Assembly (NCBI RefSeq): GCF_022352055.1
Contig: NZ_JAKRWM010000014.1
Coordinates: forward strand, 62,001-126,000
Length of the DNA: 64,000 bases
Direction of reading: 5' to 3'
From: Cohnella mopanensis
GTDB lineage: Bacteria > Bacillota > Bacilli > Paenibacillales > Paenibacillaceae
This document shows, in pieces, positions 15,765 to 23,800 of the stretch. Numbering within the stretch: position 1 is the first letter of the stretch; the number at the start of each line of letters is the position of its first letter. Under the pieces are notes generated by a model. That model saw only the letters and a program-made list of their open reading frames with translations, had not been told where the DNA came from and did not search any database. A program made the position numbers and the translations under genes.

Positions 15765-16613
15765 GTGTTCACGATCCAAAAGTCAGCTTGGATGTTACTG
15801 TCGTTGCTTGCTTGGCTTATTCTAACTTCTTGCGGAAATAAAAGCGTTGTGAACGAACCGACCCTGACTCCGACCCAGCAACAAGCAACAATAGAGACCC
15901 AGCCATCGGGAAGCCCGGTATCAAGCGAAGAGATGGTAAAAGTCGGTGAGGATAATGATCTTGCTATTGCAACGGAATTGAAAGCCCAAATCGTTGCGCA
16001 ACTGAAGGTGTATGCGGACGAATCGGAAGAGGATCAAGCCAGGTATGATGCCACCGACCAAATGTTCTCGTTGTTGTTGAAGTATCTTACCCTCGCAGCT
16101 TCTTTGCAAGATGATCTTCAATGGACAGGGCTCGATATTACTATCATTCCCGATTCCGATTCAGGCAGATTGATTGAAGTGCTGGCGGATCCCTTCTTAG
16201 TGCATACAGCCGGCAGGGCGGATGGGCACTGGATGATTTATCAGTTCCAAGATCAAGATACCGTCCAATCAAGTTTGTTGTGGAGTAAAAACGGCTTAAC
16301 ATACGTTGATCATCTGCGAATCCAGGACAAATTGATTGTCGTAGGAAATCGAACATCTTCTTGGGGATCCGTGTTTGCAGGCTTGTGGCAGTTGAATAAC
16401 GGCAACTGGGAAGGGATGCCGATTTCGGCCTTCCCGGATTTCGGCGGAATTCTATCTCAAACGGGCGATAGCAATCATTTGCTATATGGCGACTCGGGGG
16501 AGAGTCGGCTAGGTATTGAGTTAATAGATTTAATGGTGGACATTACGGATGACTCGGACATCCAGATCAAGCTTCATATCAATCTGGATAAAGGCGAGTT
16601 TATAAGCATGTGA
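15765..16613 (+). CDS. Lipoprotein of unknown function, candidate protector of the upstream effector
   Basis: 282 residues, GTG start. The hydrophobic run WMLLSLLAWLILTSC ends in a lipobox (LTSC), so the protein should be lipid-anchored outside the membrane. A Thr/Pro/Gln-rich spacer follows, then a mixed alpha/beta domain without a motif I recognise (WMIYQFQDQDTVQSSLLWSK; GNRTSSWGSVFAGLWQLNNG). The gene starts 17 bp after the lysozyme-like effector gene and shares its terminator, so they are co-transcribed. An extracytoplasmic anchor is where an inhibitor of a cell-wall hydrolase would be needed. The immunity role is inference. Confidence 0.72.
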   Translation: MFTIQKSAWMLLSLLAWLILTSCGNKSVVNEPTLTPTQQQATIETQPSGSPVSSEEMVKVGEDNDLAIATELKAQIVAQLKVYADESEEDQARYDATDQMFSLLLKYLTLAASLQDDLQWTGLDITIIPDSDSGRLIEVLADPFLVHTAGRADGHWMIYQFQDQDTVQSSLLWSKNGLTYVDHLRIQDKLIVVGNRTSSWGSVFAGLWQLNNGNWEGMPISAFPDFGGILSQTGDSNHLLYGDSGESRLGIELIDLMVDITDDSDIQIKLHINLDKGEFISM

Positions 16614-16634
16614 TTCGCGTCCGAGGAAGCTGCA

Positions 16635-16668
16635 GCCGAGAATATCATTCTCGGCAATTTTACTTTTG
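16635..16668 (+). terminator. Terminator of effector/lipoprotein operon
   Basis: Stem GCCGAGAAT-ATC-ATTCTCGGC (16635-16655) followed by AATTTTACTTTTGTT. Confidence 0.8.
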
Positions 16669-16671
16669 TTA

Positions 16672-16732
16672 TTGACACCTCTTCCCTAGCACCTTACAAT
16701 GTTCAAAGCGGTGAATATGATAATCATTCTCA
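16672..16732 (+). promoter_or_regulatory. Sigma-A promoter with Fur box
   Basis: TTGACA (16672-16677), 17-base spacer, TACAAT (16695-16700). At 16718-16732, TGATAATCATTCTCA matches the Fur 7-1-7 site (TGATAATNATTATCA) at all but one position. The box overlaps the start of transcription, as in iron-repressed genes. Confidence 0.85.
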
Positions 16733-16838
16733 ACAATTGAAGTCGCGCCCATCGAATACTGGGCAGCGCGCACAATAGATGGGAATGGATTCATCGATAA
16801 TGATATGAGCACTAGATGCTTAAAGGGAGAGTCATCGT

Positions 16839-17816
16839 ATGAAAAAGCTGTTCATTCCGTTAACCCTGGTCCTTATTCTTGTACTTAGCGCTTGCGGAGG
16901 CAACTCTAAAAATAACGCCAACAATGCTAGCAGCAGTCCTTCTTCTGCCGCTCCATCGGAATCGGCATCTCCGTCGGCATCCGCTGCTGAGGATTCTGGC
17001 ACGATTACCTACGAATCCGAGACTGGACCGGTCGAGGTTCCGAAAAATCCGAAGCGCGTCGTTGTTATTACCAGGTTCTTAACGGGTAACGTTATGCAGC
17101 TCGGCGTTCCATTGGTGGGCGTGGATGAAATGTCCAAAACCAATCCGAGATTCGTAGACGAATTGAAAGACGTAGAGACGGTTACGGACGAGAGCGTTGA
17201 GAAAATCATCGAGCTGGAGCCGGACCTCATTATCGGACTCTCGGACATTAAGAACATCGACAAGTTTAAGCAAATCGCGCCAACGGTTACTTTTACTTAC
17301 GGTAAATTGGATTACTTAGCGCTTCAACTGGAAATGGGCAAATTGTTGAGCAAAGAAAAAGAAGCGCAAGCTTGGGTAGACGGTTTCCAAGCGAAGGTGA
17401 AAGAAGCCGGGGAAAAAATCAAAGCGAAAATCGGCGAAAACGCGACGGTCTCGGTTATCGAGACATTCAATAAGCAGCTCTATGTTTATGGCGATAACTT
17501 CGGACGCGGAACCGAAATCCTCTATGCGGGAGGATTCGGACTCGCGAAACCCCCGAAAGTTAGCGAAGCAACGAAAACAGACGGTTACTTTGCCGTGTCT
17601 TCCGAAGTACTGAAGGATTACTTCGGCGACTACGTGATTTTCAGCAAAGACGCGGATGAGGATAACTCGTTCCAGAATACCGAGATTTACAAGAATACGA
17701 CGGCGGTCAAAAACAATCACGTGTACGAAGCGAACGCGAAGGCATTCTACTTTAACGATCCGCTAAGCTTGGAGTACCAGTTGGAATTCTTCACGAAAAG
17801 TTTTCTTGGCGAGTAA
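16839..17816 (+). CDS. Siderophore-binding ABC transporter lipoprotein
   Basis: 325 residues with the lipobox VLSAC and a Ser/Ala-rich spacer. The body is a type III periplasmic-binding fold: GPVEVPKNPKRVVVITRFLT, then VTDESVEKIIELEPDLIIGL and TYGKLDYLALQLEMGKLLSK. This matches the FecB/FeuA/YfmC group that binds ferric siderophores. The Fur box and promoter upstream fit iron-starvation expression. No permease or ATPase gene lies beside it, so it must share a transporter encoded elsewhere. A strong terminator follows at 17840. Confidence 0.92.
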   Translation: MKKLFIPLTLVLILVLSACGGNSKNNANNASSSPSSAAPSESASPSASAAEDSGTITYESETGPVEVPKNPKRVVVITRFLTGNVMQLGVPLVGVDEMSKTNPRFVDELKDVETVTDESVEKIIELEPDLIIGLSDIKNIDKFKQIAPTVTFTYGKLDYLALQLEMGKLLSKEKEAQAWVDGFQAKVKEAGEKIKAKIGENATVSVIETFNKQLYVYGDNFGRGTEILYAGGFGLAKPPKVSEATKTDGYFAVSSEVLKDYFGDYVIFSKDADEDNSFQNTEIYKNTTAVKNNHVYEANAKAFYFNDPLSLEYQLEFFTKSFLGE

Positions 17817-17839
17817 GAGTTGATCATCCCTTCTAAAGA

Positions 17840-17883
17840 AGAGCCGGAAGTCCCCGCAATCATCGGGAGCTTCCGGCTCTTTG
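17840..17883. terminator. Bidirectional terminator
   Basis: Arms AGAGCCGGAAG (17840-17850) and CTTCCGGCTCT (17870-17880), perfectly complementary, with inner pairs CCCCG/CGGG. It separates the convergent siderophore gene and the small protein at 17899. Confidence 0.85.
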
Positions 17884-17898
17884 CCATTTTTATCCTCA

Positions 17899-18189
17899 TT
17901 AAAAGCAAGAAAACGACTCGATACTCCGAAGGTCAAAACCCGAGAACATCCAAAAGAAACCGTTCCAACGAAATCCCGAGATCGATGTCCGACCGACGAA
18001 GACGGGGTAAAACCAGAAGCCTGCTCCGTTGCGCGGCCAAATATACGTATAGCGAAACATGCAGCGGGATATTGCACCCGGATCAATGGCAAACGTCGAT
18101 GTGAGAGGTTTCGGGGGAATCGTTTGAGGCGGCGGCGAAGAGGGGGGCTGTTGCCCGCCTTGCGGTCCGAAGGGCGGCGTAAAGGCCAT
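17899..18189 (-). CDS. Conserved small hypothetical protein, Pro-rich start
   Basis: 96 residues from the ATG at 18189, with AAGGAG 8 bases upstream. The first 30 residues are Pro/Gln/Gly-rich (MAFTPPFGPQGGQQPPSSPP). The rest has the run FAIDPGAISRCMFRYTYIWP, then GFWFYPVFVGRTSISGFRWN, which I recall as a conserved hypothetical family of spore-forming bacilli. It is basic and aromatic, without membrane segments. It lies 35 bp after the LSm/SH3-like gene and probably works with it. Function unknown. Confidence 0.65.
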   Translation of the reverse strand: MAFTPPFGPQGGQQPPSSPPPQTIPPKPLTSTFAIDPGAISRCMFRYTYIWPRNGAGFWFYPVFVGRTSISGFRWNGFFWMFSGFDLRSIESFSCF

Positions 18190-18224
18190 GTTCATCACTC
18201 CTTAGTTAGTCGACTTTCCTCGCG

Positions 18225-18542
18225 TTAGAGTAGCGAGATAGTGAGAAGGTTAAACAAAACAAGAGGAAGCACGAAGTCGCTAACAGGGTTGGGGGGACCT
18301 GGGAAAAAGGCACGATTGTATCCCTCATTGGATAGGCATAAGTAAAGAATTCCTCTGTCGCAATGAACGATATGCCCTTCAAAGACGTCGCCGTGTACGG
18401 TCTCGACCTTAACCAGTCGATTGGCGTGGCCTGCGCACAACTTGTGAAGATGGTCGCCCACCGACTGCAACGTTTGCTGAACTTTGGAATCGCACTGATA
18501 GATTTGCGTTTGTTCAAGTGCCGTATTTTTCGAGTTCATCAT
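18225..18542 (-). CDS. Conserved small hypothetical protein with SH3/LSm-like core
   Basis: 105 residues from ATG at 18542 (GGAGG 5 bases upstream). The centre reads HANRLVKVETVHGDVFEGHI then VHCDRGILYLCL, the pattern of a small beta-barrel also seen in LSm-like proteins. A hydrophobic tail follows (FVLPLVLFNLLTISLL) after RAFFPGPPNP. This combination recurs in Bacillales small proteins from memory. It is the first gene of a two-gene unit with 17899-18189. A spore or envelope role is possible but not shown. Confidence 0.65.
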   Translation of the reverse strand: MMNSKNTALEQTQIYQCDSKVQQTLQSVGDHLHKLCAGHANRLVKVETVHGDVFEGHIVHCDRGILYLCLSNEGYNRAFFPGPPNPVSDFVLPLVLFNLLTISLL

Positions 18543-18633
18543 GAGAACCTCCGTCATTTTCGAACATGGGTTAGTCTATGCGGGGGCCCAGTTCGACGTT
18601 ACGCCATGAGGATAGAACAGTTTTAATCAACGA

Positions 18634-18664
18634 TTGACTCTCTCGTTACGGAAGACTCTACAAT
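18634..18664 (+). promoter_or_regulatory. MerR-type promoter with 19-bp spacer and dyad operator
   Basis: TTGACT (18634-18639), spacer of 19 bases, TACAAT (18659-18664). MerR-family activators act on promoters with 19-20-bp spacers. The spacer holds an imperfect dyad centred on CGTTACG (GACTCTCTCG / GGAAGACTC arms; 16 of 23 positions symmetric). The operon downstream encodes a MerR regulator. Confidence 0.75.
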
Positions 18665-18697
18665 TCAATTAAACCAATTGAGCTGGAGGGTTCTTCA

Positions 18698-18847
18698 ATG
18701 AAAACAAACTCCTTCTATTTCATTGCCAATCCTAATGGTATTCCTCAGCCCCTGGCCCCGTTATTCGGCATGTTGCTGTTATGCGGGCTAGGGATAGCAA
18801 TTCATCATTTCAAGAAGAAACAGCAAGTTAATATTGGAGGGAGATAA
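18698..18847 (+). CDS. 49-residue single-span membrane peptide
   Basis: ATG at 18698 with GGAGGG 7 bases upstream; it ends TAA at 18847, 4 bp before the epimerase start. It reads MKTNSFYFIANPNGIPQPLA, then the hydrophobic PLFGMLLLCGLGIAIHH and a basic tail FKKKQQ, so one membrane helix with a basic inside end. It is the first gene after the MerR-type promoter. I recognise no family. Clean ribosome site and operon position make it a likely real gene. Confidence 0.6.
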   Translation: MKTNSFYFIANPNGIPQPLAPLFGMLLLCGLGIAIHHFKKKQQVNIGGR

Positions 18848-18851
18848 AATA

Positions 18852-19799
18852 ATGAATCATACTTCGAAGACTCATGTGATATTCGGTACGGGACCCTTAG
18901 GAATGGCGTTGTTGCGCGAGTTGAAAAGGCGTGGGGAGCAAGACGTTCGGATGGTGAATCGCAGCGGTACGCTGCAGGGAGATGAGGAGGTTCAAGTGAT
19001 CCGAGGAGATGCATCGCAGGTGTCTACTTCGAAAGAAATATGCAAAAATGCGTCTGTCGTATACCACTGCGCGCAGCCGGGTTACTTGAATTGGCCAACT
19101 CGATTTCCGGCCTTAACAACGGGCATAGTAGAGGGGGCAGCCGCTGCTAATGCCAAGCTCGTCTACGCGGATAATCTGTATATGTATGGTCAAGCGAGTA
19201 CGCGGTTAAGCGAAAGTCTTCCCTACCGAGCTCAAGGGAACAAGGGCATCACTCGGGCCCGAATGGCGGAGGAAATCATGAATGCCCATAAATCCGGCAA
19301 GGTACGCGCGGCGATCGGGAGAGCATCCGATTATTACGGTCCCGGGGTATTGCAATCGTTTATGGGCGAGAGGGTATTCGGATTCGCCCTACAAGGAAAG
19401 CCGGTAGACGTGCTTGGTCATTTGGATATGCCGCATACGTACACCTATATAGACGATTTTGCCAGGGGGCTGGCTGCGTTAGGACTTGAGGATCGAGCAA
19501 TGGGGGAAGTGTGGCACGTTCCAAGCGCGGAGACGATTACGACAAGACAGTTGCTGCAAATCGTATTCGAAGAGTTGGGCAAAACATGCAAAATAAAAAC
19601 GACTCCGCGAAGCGTAGTTTCGATATTGGCGTTGTTTCATCCGATGATGAAGGAAATTAAAGAAATTTTGTATGAGTTTGAACAACCGTTTGTTGTCGAT
19701 CACAGTAAATTTGTTCGAGAGTTCGGAAATTTCGCGACGACTTCGCACCAAGAAGCGGTTAAGCGCACGATCAACTGGTATAGAAAGATGGTACAATAA
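18852..19799 (+). CDS. NAD-dependent epimerase/dehydratase (extended SDR)
   Basis: 315 residues; ATG at 18852 follows GGAGGGAG (a TTG at 18834 is less likely). The glycine motif is FGTGPLGMALL near residues 12-22. Mid-protein features are VYHCAQPGYLNWP, VYADNLYMYG and the RASDYYGPG segment. YMYG rather than the usual YxxxK makes the catalytic set atypical, as in NmrA-like or saccharopine-reductase-like members. It is in a MerR-controlled operon with a second epimerase at 20744. Confidence 0.82.
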   Translation: MNHTSKTHVIFGTGPLGMALLRELKRRGEQDVRMVNRSGTLQGDEEVQVIRGDASQVSTSKEICKNASVVYHCAQPGYLNWPTRFPALTTGIVEGAAAANAKLVYADNLYMYGQASTRLSESLPYRAQGNKGITRARMAEEIMNAHKSGKVRAAIGRASDYYGPGVLQSFMGERVFGFALQGKPVDVLGHLDMPHTYTYIDDFARGLAALGLEDRAMGEVWHVPSAETITTRQLLQIVFEELGKTCKIKTTPRSVVSILALFHPMMKEIKEILYEFEQPFVVDHSKFVREFGNFATTSHQEAVKRTINWYRKMVQ

Positions 19800-19845
19800 A
19801 CATTAATGGAAGATTGTGGGTGATGCTAAACGGGGAGGGACTCAG

Positions 19846-20682
19846 TTGCAAGAGTATATTAAAATCGGACTTTTTTCGAAAATAGCGCAAGTAACGATAC
19901 GAACGCTTAGACATTATGATGAGGTAGGCTTATTAAAGCCGGCGTATATCGAATCCAATACAAGCTATCGGTACTACGTATATGACCAGTTAATTCGGCT
20001 GAATCAAATACTGGTGTTGAAGGACGCTGGATTTTCGCTGGATCAAATCTCTTCCATGATCGATCAAGGCGTGACGATCGATGAAATGAAACGAATGATG
20101 AATCAGAGGAAACAGGAACTGACCATACAAATAAGCGATGCTACCCAACAATTAAAGAGTATTGATATAAGGTTGAACCAGCTTGAGAAGTTCGGCGAGA
20201 AGCCTGAGTATGAAGTCGTGTTGAAGCAAGTACCCGCGTTATCTATTGCAGCTATCCGTAGAATCGTACCGAAACCTCAGGATATGCCCGCCTACCGTTG
20301 CCGAATGTTCGATGAGCTTGATGAGTGGCTATCCCAAAGTAAGAGCGTCGTGCAGCAAGAATATGTATTCTATCACATGACTGAATTTATTGAAGAGAAT
20401 TTTGACATCGAGGTTGCAGTTAGCCTTGGTTCCAATAAGGGAGTCCCAAACGGAAATGTCGTTATCTATGAGGTCCCCCAGGAGACCGTAGTTGCGAGCT
20501 TGATTTACAAAGGGCCCTTTATGGGGGCAGGTAAAGCCCTATTAGAGCTTTTTACTTGGTTAGGGGTAAACGGATATTCGGCGACAGGGCCAGTTAGAGA
20601 ACTGCACTTGTTCGGTCGGGAAAATCACCATCGCGATTTCAACAATGTGCTCGTAGAGCTTCAAGTTCCTGTTTCCAAATAA
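19846..20682 (+). CDS. MerR family regulator with GyrI-like effector domain
   Basis: 278 residues from TTG at 19846, with GGGAGGG 6 bases upstream. Residues about 3-70 are the MerR winged helix (IGLFSKIAQVTIRTLRHYDE, VGLLKPAYIESNTSYRYYVY). A coiled coil spans about 70-115 (MKRMMNQRKQELTIQISDAT). The C-terminal 150 residues are GyrI/BmrR-like effector-binding (EYEVVLKQVPALSIAAIRRI; GNVVIYEVPQETVVASLIYK). It should bind an amphipathic ligand and activate the 19-bp-spacer promoter at 18634, hence its own operon. Confidence 0.9.
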   Translation: MQEYIKIGLFSKIAQVTIRTLRHYDEVGLLKPAYIESNTSYRYYVYDQLIRLNQILVLKDAGFSLDQISSMIDQGVTIDEMKRMMNQRKQELTIQISDATQQLKSIDIRLNQLEKFGEKPEYEVVLKQVPALSIAAIRRIVPKPQDMPAYRCRMFDELDEWLSQSKSVVQQEYVFYHMTEFIEENFDIEVAVSLGSNKGVPNGNVVIYEVPQETVVASLIYKGPFMGAGKALLELFTWLGVNGYSATGPVRELHLFGRENHHRDFNNVLVELQVPVSK

Positions 20683-20743
20683 GAGGCTAACTGCTATCGT
20701 AAGGAGGGAATGAAGTCGCTTTACTATTTTGCGGAGGTGGATC

Positions 20744-21757
20744 ATGAAAGTACTATTTATTGGGGGAACGGGAACGATTAGCTCTGCAATCACTCAGCAG
20801 TTGTTGGAACAAGGAAACGAGCTTTACCTTCTGAATAGGGGTACCCGAAATGATGCCTTGCCAGCGGGCGTAACTATCCTTAAAGCAGATATTAACGACG
20901 AAGCTACAGTATCGAAGTTAATTGAAAACTTGGAGTTTGATGTCGTTGCCGATTTTATAGCGTTCGTACCGGCCCAATTGGAAAGAGACTATCGACTGTT
21001 CAACGGCAAAACGAAGCAGTTCCTATTTATTAGCTCGGCTTCCGCATACCAAACGCCATTGTCCGATTATAGAATTACGGAGGGAACTCCTTTATCTAAC
21101 CCTTATTGGGAATATTCGAGAAACAAAATCGCTTGCGAAGATTACCTAATGAAACAGTATCGCGAGAATGGTTTCCCGGTTACGATCGTAAGGCCAAGCC
21201 ATACCTATGACGAACGTTCCATCCCGCTTGGGGTACATGGAAAGGGATCGTGGCAGGTTGCCAAGCGTATGTTGGAGAACAAACCAGTGATTATTCATGG
21301 AGACGGGACTTCTCTATGGACTATGACGCACAATAGCGATTTTGCAAAAGGTTTTATTGGTCTAATGGGGAATATTCACGCGATCGGGGAGTCCGTTAAT
21401 ATTACTTCGGACGAGACCGTGACCTGGAATCAGATCTATGAGATCATTGCCGATGCGCTTGGAGTAAAGCTCAATGCCGTCCATGTTTCATCGGAATTTT
21501 TGGCAGCCTGCAGTAAAGAGGATTATAGAGGTGGATTGCTGGGAGATAAGGCTAACTCCGTCGTCTTCGATAATTCGAAGCTTAAGAGGCTCGTTCCCGG
21601 ATTTGTCGCAACGACTCGACTGGACCAAGGGATTAAGCAAACGGTTAAATACATTCTAGCCCATCCTGAATATCAAAAAGAAGATAAGGAATTCGATATT
21701 TGGTGCGATAAGGTAATTGGCGCATTGGACGTTGCCTTGAAGACGATAAACGAGTAG
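20744..21757 (+). CDS. NAD-dependent epimerase/dehydratase
   Basis: 337 residues from ATG at 20744 (GGAGGTGG upstream). It begins MKVLFIGGTGTISSAITQQL, the Rossmann motif of extended SDRs, with acceptor region LYLLNRG. Further motifs are FLFISSASAYQ and YSRNKIACEDYL (YxxxK), then VRPSHTYDER. The C-terminal part resembles isoflavone-reductase-like or RNA-binding CSP41-like SDRs. It closes the MerR operon and is followed by a strong terminator. The substrate is unknown; two epimerases under one multidrug-type regulator suggest response to an aromatic or sugar-like compound. Confidence 0.85.
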   Translation: MKVLFIGGTGTISSAITQQLLEQGNELYLLNRGTRNDALPAGVTILKADINDEATVSKLIENLEFDVVADFIAFVPAQLERDYRLFNGKTKQFLFISSASAYQTPLSDYRITEGTPLSNPYWEYSRNKIACEDYLMKQYRENGFPVTIVRPSHTYDERSIPLGVHGKGSWQVAKRMLENKPVIIHGDGTSLWTMTHNSDFAKGFIGLMGNIHAIGESVNITSDETVTWNQIYEIIADALGVKLNAVHVSSEFLAACSKEDYRGGLLGDKANSVVFDNSKLKRLVPGFVATTRLDQGIKQTVKYILAHPEYQKEDKEFDIWCDKVIGALDVALKTINE

Positions 21758-21781
21758 GACCGAACTTGCGTGGATTGGAAA

Positions 21782-21825
21782 AGACCGTTTTTAGCCTGTG
21801 AAAGGGCTAGAAACGGTCTCTTTGT
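21782..21825. terminator. Bidirectional terminator
   Basis: Arms AGACCGTTTTTAGCC (21782-21796) and GGCTAGAAACGGTCT (21805-21819), with one mismatch, then CTTTGTT. It separates convergent MerR and NamA operons. Confidence 0.85.
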
Positions 21826-21838
21826 TAGCGGCAGCTAA

Positions 21839-22867
21839 TTAATAAGCGCGTTTATATTGTTCCGGTAGGTTGTTCGGCTCATTGCGGAGCGTAAAGGCCG
21901 CATGCGTAGCCCAATACGGATCGCGCAGCATGCCCCGGGCAATCGCGACGAAGTCCGCGTCTTCGCTGCCGATAACGGATTCGGCAAGAGCAGGATCTTC
22001 GAGCATGCCGACTGCAATGACGGGGATATTCAAAGCCTCGCGGATTTTACGCGCGAACGGCACTTGATATCCCGGGTAATTGCCGGGTTTTCTCTCTCCG
22101 GCGGGTCCTTCTCCGCCCGAGCTAACATGGAAAGCATCTACGCCAGCAGCTTGGTAAGCTTTGGACAGTTCGATGGCATGATCAATGTCGTATCCGCCAT
22201 CCGCATACTCCACAGCGGAGATGCGGAAGAGGAGGGGCATATTCGCGGGCATTTCTTTTTTGACCGCTTGAATGACTTCTACGCCGAAACGGGCAAGATC
22301 TTGGCCGTATTGATCATCGCGCTTGTTGGTGAGCGGCGACTGGAATTGGTGGATCAAATAGCCATGAGCTCCATGAAGCTCGATCGTATCTACGCCAGCT
22401 TTGACAGCACGACGGGCCGCATCGGCGAATTGTTGGACGACGTTCTGCACTTCGTCGGTCGTAAGGGCGCGCGGCATTTTGTACGTCGCTCCTGGAAAGG
22501 GTATCGCGGATGGGGCAACGGGTACTTCCGCGTCTTCCGCTTTGCGACCGGCATGTGCGATTTGAATCCCGATTTTGCCATTGTGAGAGTGTACGCCGTC
22601 AATAATTTTGGCGAATGCCGGAATGTGCTCATCCGACCACAATCCTAAGTCATAATCGGTAATCCGGCCATCGGGATCAACGTCCGTCATTTCCATGATG
22701 ATAAGCCCCGTCCCGCCAATAGCGCGGCTGAGATAGTGAACATAATGCCACTCATTAGGCTTACCATCCTTAGCTTTCACAGAATACTGGCACATTGGCG
22801 CCATGACGACTCGATTATCGAGGTGCAAGCCTTTCAGATCATATGATGAAAATAGTTTCTGACGCAT
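21839..22867 (-). CDS. namA: NADPH dehydrogenase, old yellow enzyme family (YqjM-like)
   Basis: 342 residues from ATG at 22867 after TTGGAGG. It is an FMN TIM barrel: LDNRVVMAPMCQYSV has the redox-tuning Cys, IGIQIAHAGRKAE and ELHGAHGYLIHQFQSPLTNK carry the flavin and substrate His residues, and VGMLEDPALAE and FVAIARGMLRDPYWA bind phosphate. These match YqjM/NamA, which reduces activated C=C bonds and nitro compounds using NADPH. It lies 43 bp after an SDR gene on the same strand and forms an operon with it. Confidence 0.92.
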   Translation of the reverse strand: MRQKLFSSYDLKGLHLDNRVVMAPMCQYSVKAKDGKPNEWHYVHYLSRAIGGTGLIIMEMTDVDPDGRITDYDLGLWSDEHIPAFAKIIDGVHSHNGKIGIQIAHAGRKAEDAEVPVAPSAIPFPGATYKMPRALTTDEVQNVVQQFADAARRAVKAGVDTIELHGAHGYLIHQFQSPLTNKRDDQYGQDLARFGVEVIQAVKKEMPANMPLLFRISAVEYADGGYDIDHAIELSKAYQAAGVDAFHVSSGGEGPAGERKPGNYPGYQVPFARKIREALNIPVIAVGMLEDPALAESVIGSEDADFVAIARGMLRDPYWATHAAFTLRNEPNNLPEQYKRAY

Positions 22868-22910
22868 ACGAATAACCTCCAAGTCTATATTAGCGCCTAT
22901 CGGATTGCGG

Positions 22911-23630
22911 TTATTGCGGGTTCGTGGTCCAGATTCCGGCCGTTTTCATGAAGACGCGTTGCGGCAATTTCAATGCGGCCAAGATGAGCTCGGCTACATC
23001 TTCCGCTTGCATCATGCGATCCTCGTCGCCTATAGGTAGTCCGGCTTTAACGGCTAGCTCCGTATTCACGGTCGATGGCGTGAGGGCAGTAACGCGGATG
23101 TTCGATTTGCGAACCTCTTGCATGAGCGCTTCCGTTAATCCAAGCACGGCGAACTTCGATGCGCAATACGCGGAACCGGTCGCAAAACCGCGTTCTCCGG
23201 CGGTGGAAGCAATGTTGATGATACTTCCCCCATTTTGCTTCAACATCGTTGGCAGCGCGGCGCGGGTGACGTAATACGTACCCATCAGATTCGTTTGGAT
23301 TATTTGTTCCCATTGCTCCGGAGCCATATCGACCAACTTGCCGAATTGGGCAGTTCCGGCATTATTAAGCAGAATATCAAGGGAGCCCAGCTCCCCGATC
23401 AATGTTTCTACTGCCTGTTCTGCTTCGCCACGGTTTGAAATATCCGCCGTAGCAATGCTCACTTTAATGCTATAGGTGCCCGTCAATTGCTGCTGAAGGG
23501 ACTCAAGGTCTGCGCGGTTACGTGCCAGCAATCCAAGATTAACGCCCTCTTGGGCCAAGGCGATTGCGGTAGCTTTGCCGATTCCTTTGCCCGCACCTGT
23601 AATTAACGCGGTTTGATTGCGTAAATTCAT
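22911..23630 (-). CDS. SDR family oxidoreductase, FabG-like
   Basis: 239 residues. It has TGAGKGIGKA (residues 11-20), NNAG, and Ser-x12-Tyr-x3-Lys (INIASTAG, then AYCASKFA), as in 3-ketoacyl reductases and YqjQ-type SDRs. The PG loop is replaced by LTPSTVNTEL. GGAGAG lies before the ATG. First gene of the operon with namA; together they could reduce a carbonyl and an adjacent alkene. Not necessarily fatty-acid synthesis. Confidence 0.88.
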   Translation of the reverse strand: MNLRNQTALITGAGKGIGKATAIALAQEGVNLGLLARNRADLESLQQQLTGTYSIKVSIATADISNRGEAEQAVETLIGELGSLDILLNNAGTAQFGKLVDMAPEQWEQIIQTNLMGTYYVTRAALPTMLKQNGGSIINIASTAGERGFATGSAYCASKFAVLGLTEALMQEVRKSNIRVTALTPSTVNTELAVKAGLPIGDEDRMMQAEDVAELILAALKLPQRVFMKTAGIWTTNPQ

Positions 23631-23702
23631 ATTTCTCTCTCCTTTGTAACGGATTGTCGCTCCGTTTATTATTGATGTTCAGAGTGCTTAGAGCAAGTAC
23701 CC

Positions 23703-23714
23703 TACTTCAAAGTA
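23703..23714. promoter_or_regulatory. Short palindrome upstream of SDR/namA
   Basis: TACTT-CA-AAGTA in the gap between the SDR/namA operon and the ABC-F gene. The symmetry fits a dimeric repressor site; no regulator gene is adjacent. Confidence 0.35.
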
Positions 23715-23756
23715 ACATAGTATCGTTAATTATCCTAAAGGCAACTAGCGATCAAG

Positions 23757-23765
23757 TGTTATAAT
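23757..23765 (+). promoter_or_regulatory. Extended -10 promoter of ABC-F gene
   Basis: TGTTATAAT is a perfect extended -10 (TGnTATAAT), 36 bases before the ATG at 23801. No clear -35 is present, as is common for this type. Confidence 0.65.
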
Positions 23766-23800
23766 CACCGTAGACTGTTGGACTTAGAAGGGTGATAGCG

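Noticed and set aside
21902..22648. 248-residue plus-strand frame opposite namA
   Set aside because: Antisense shadow of a well-conserved flavoenzyme.
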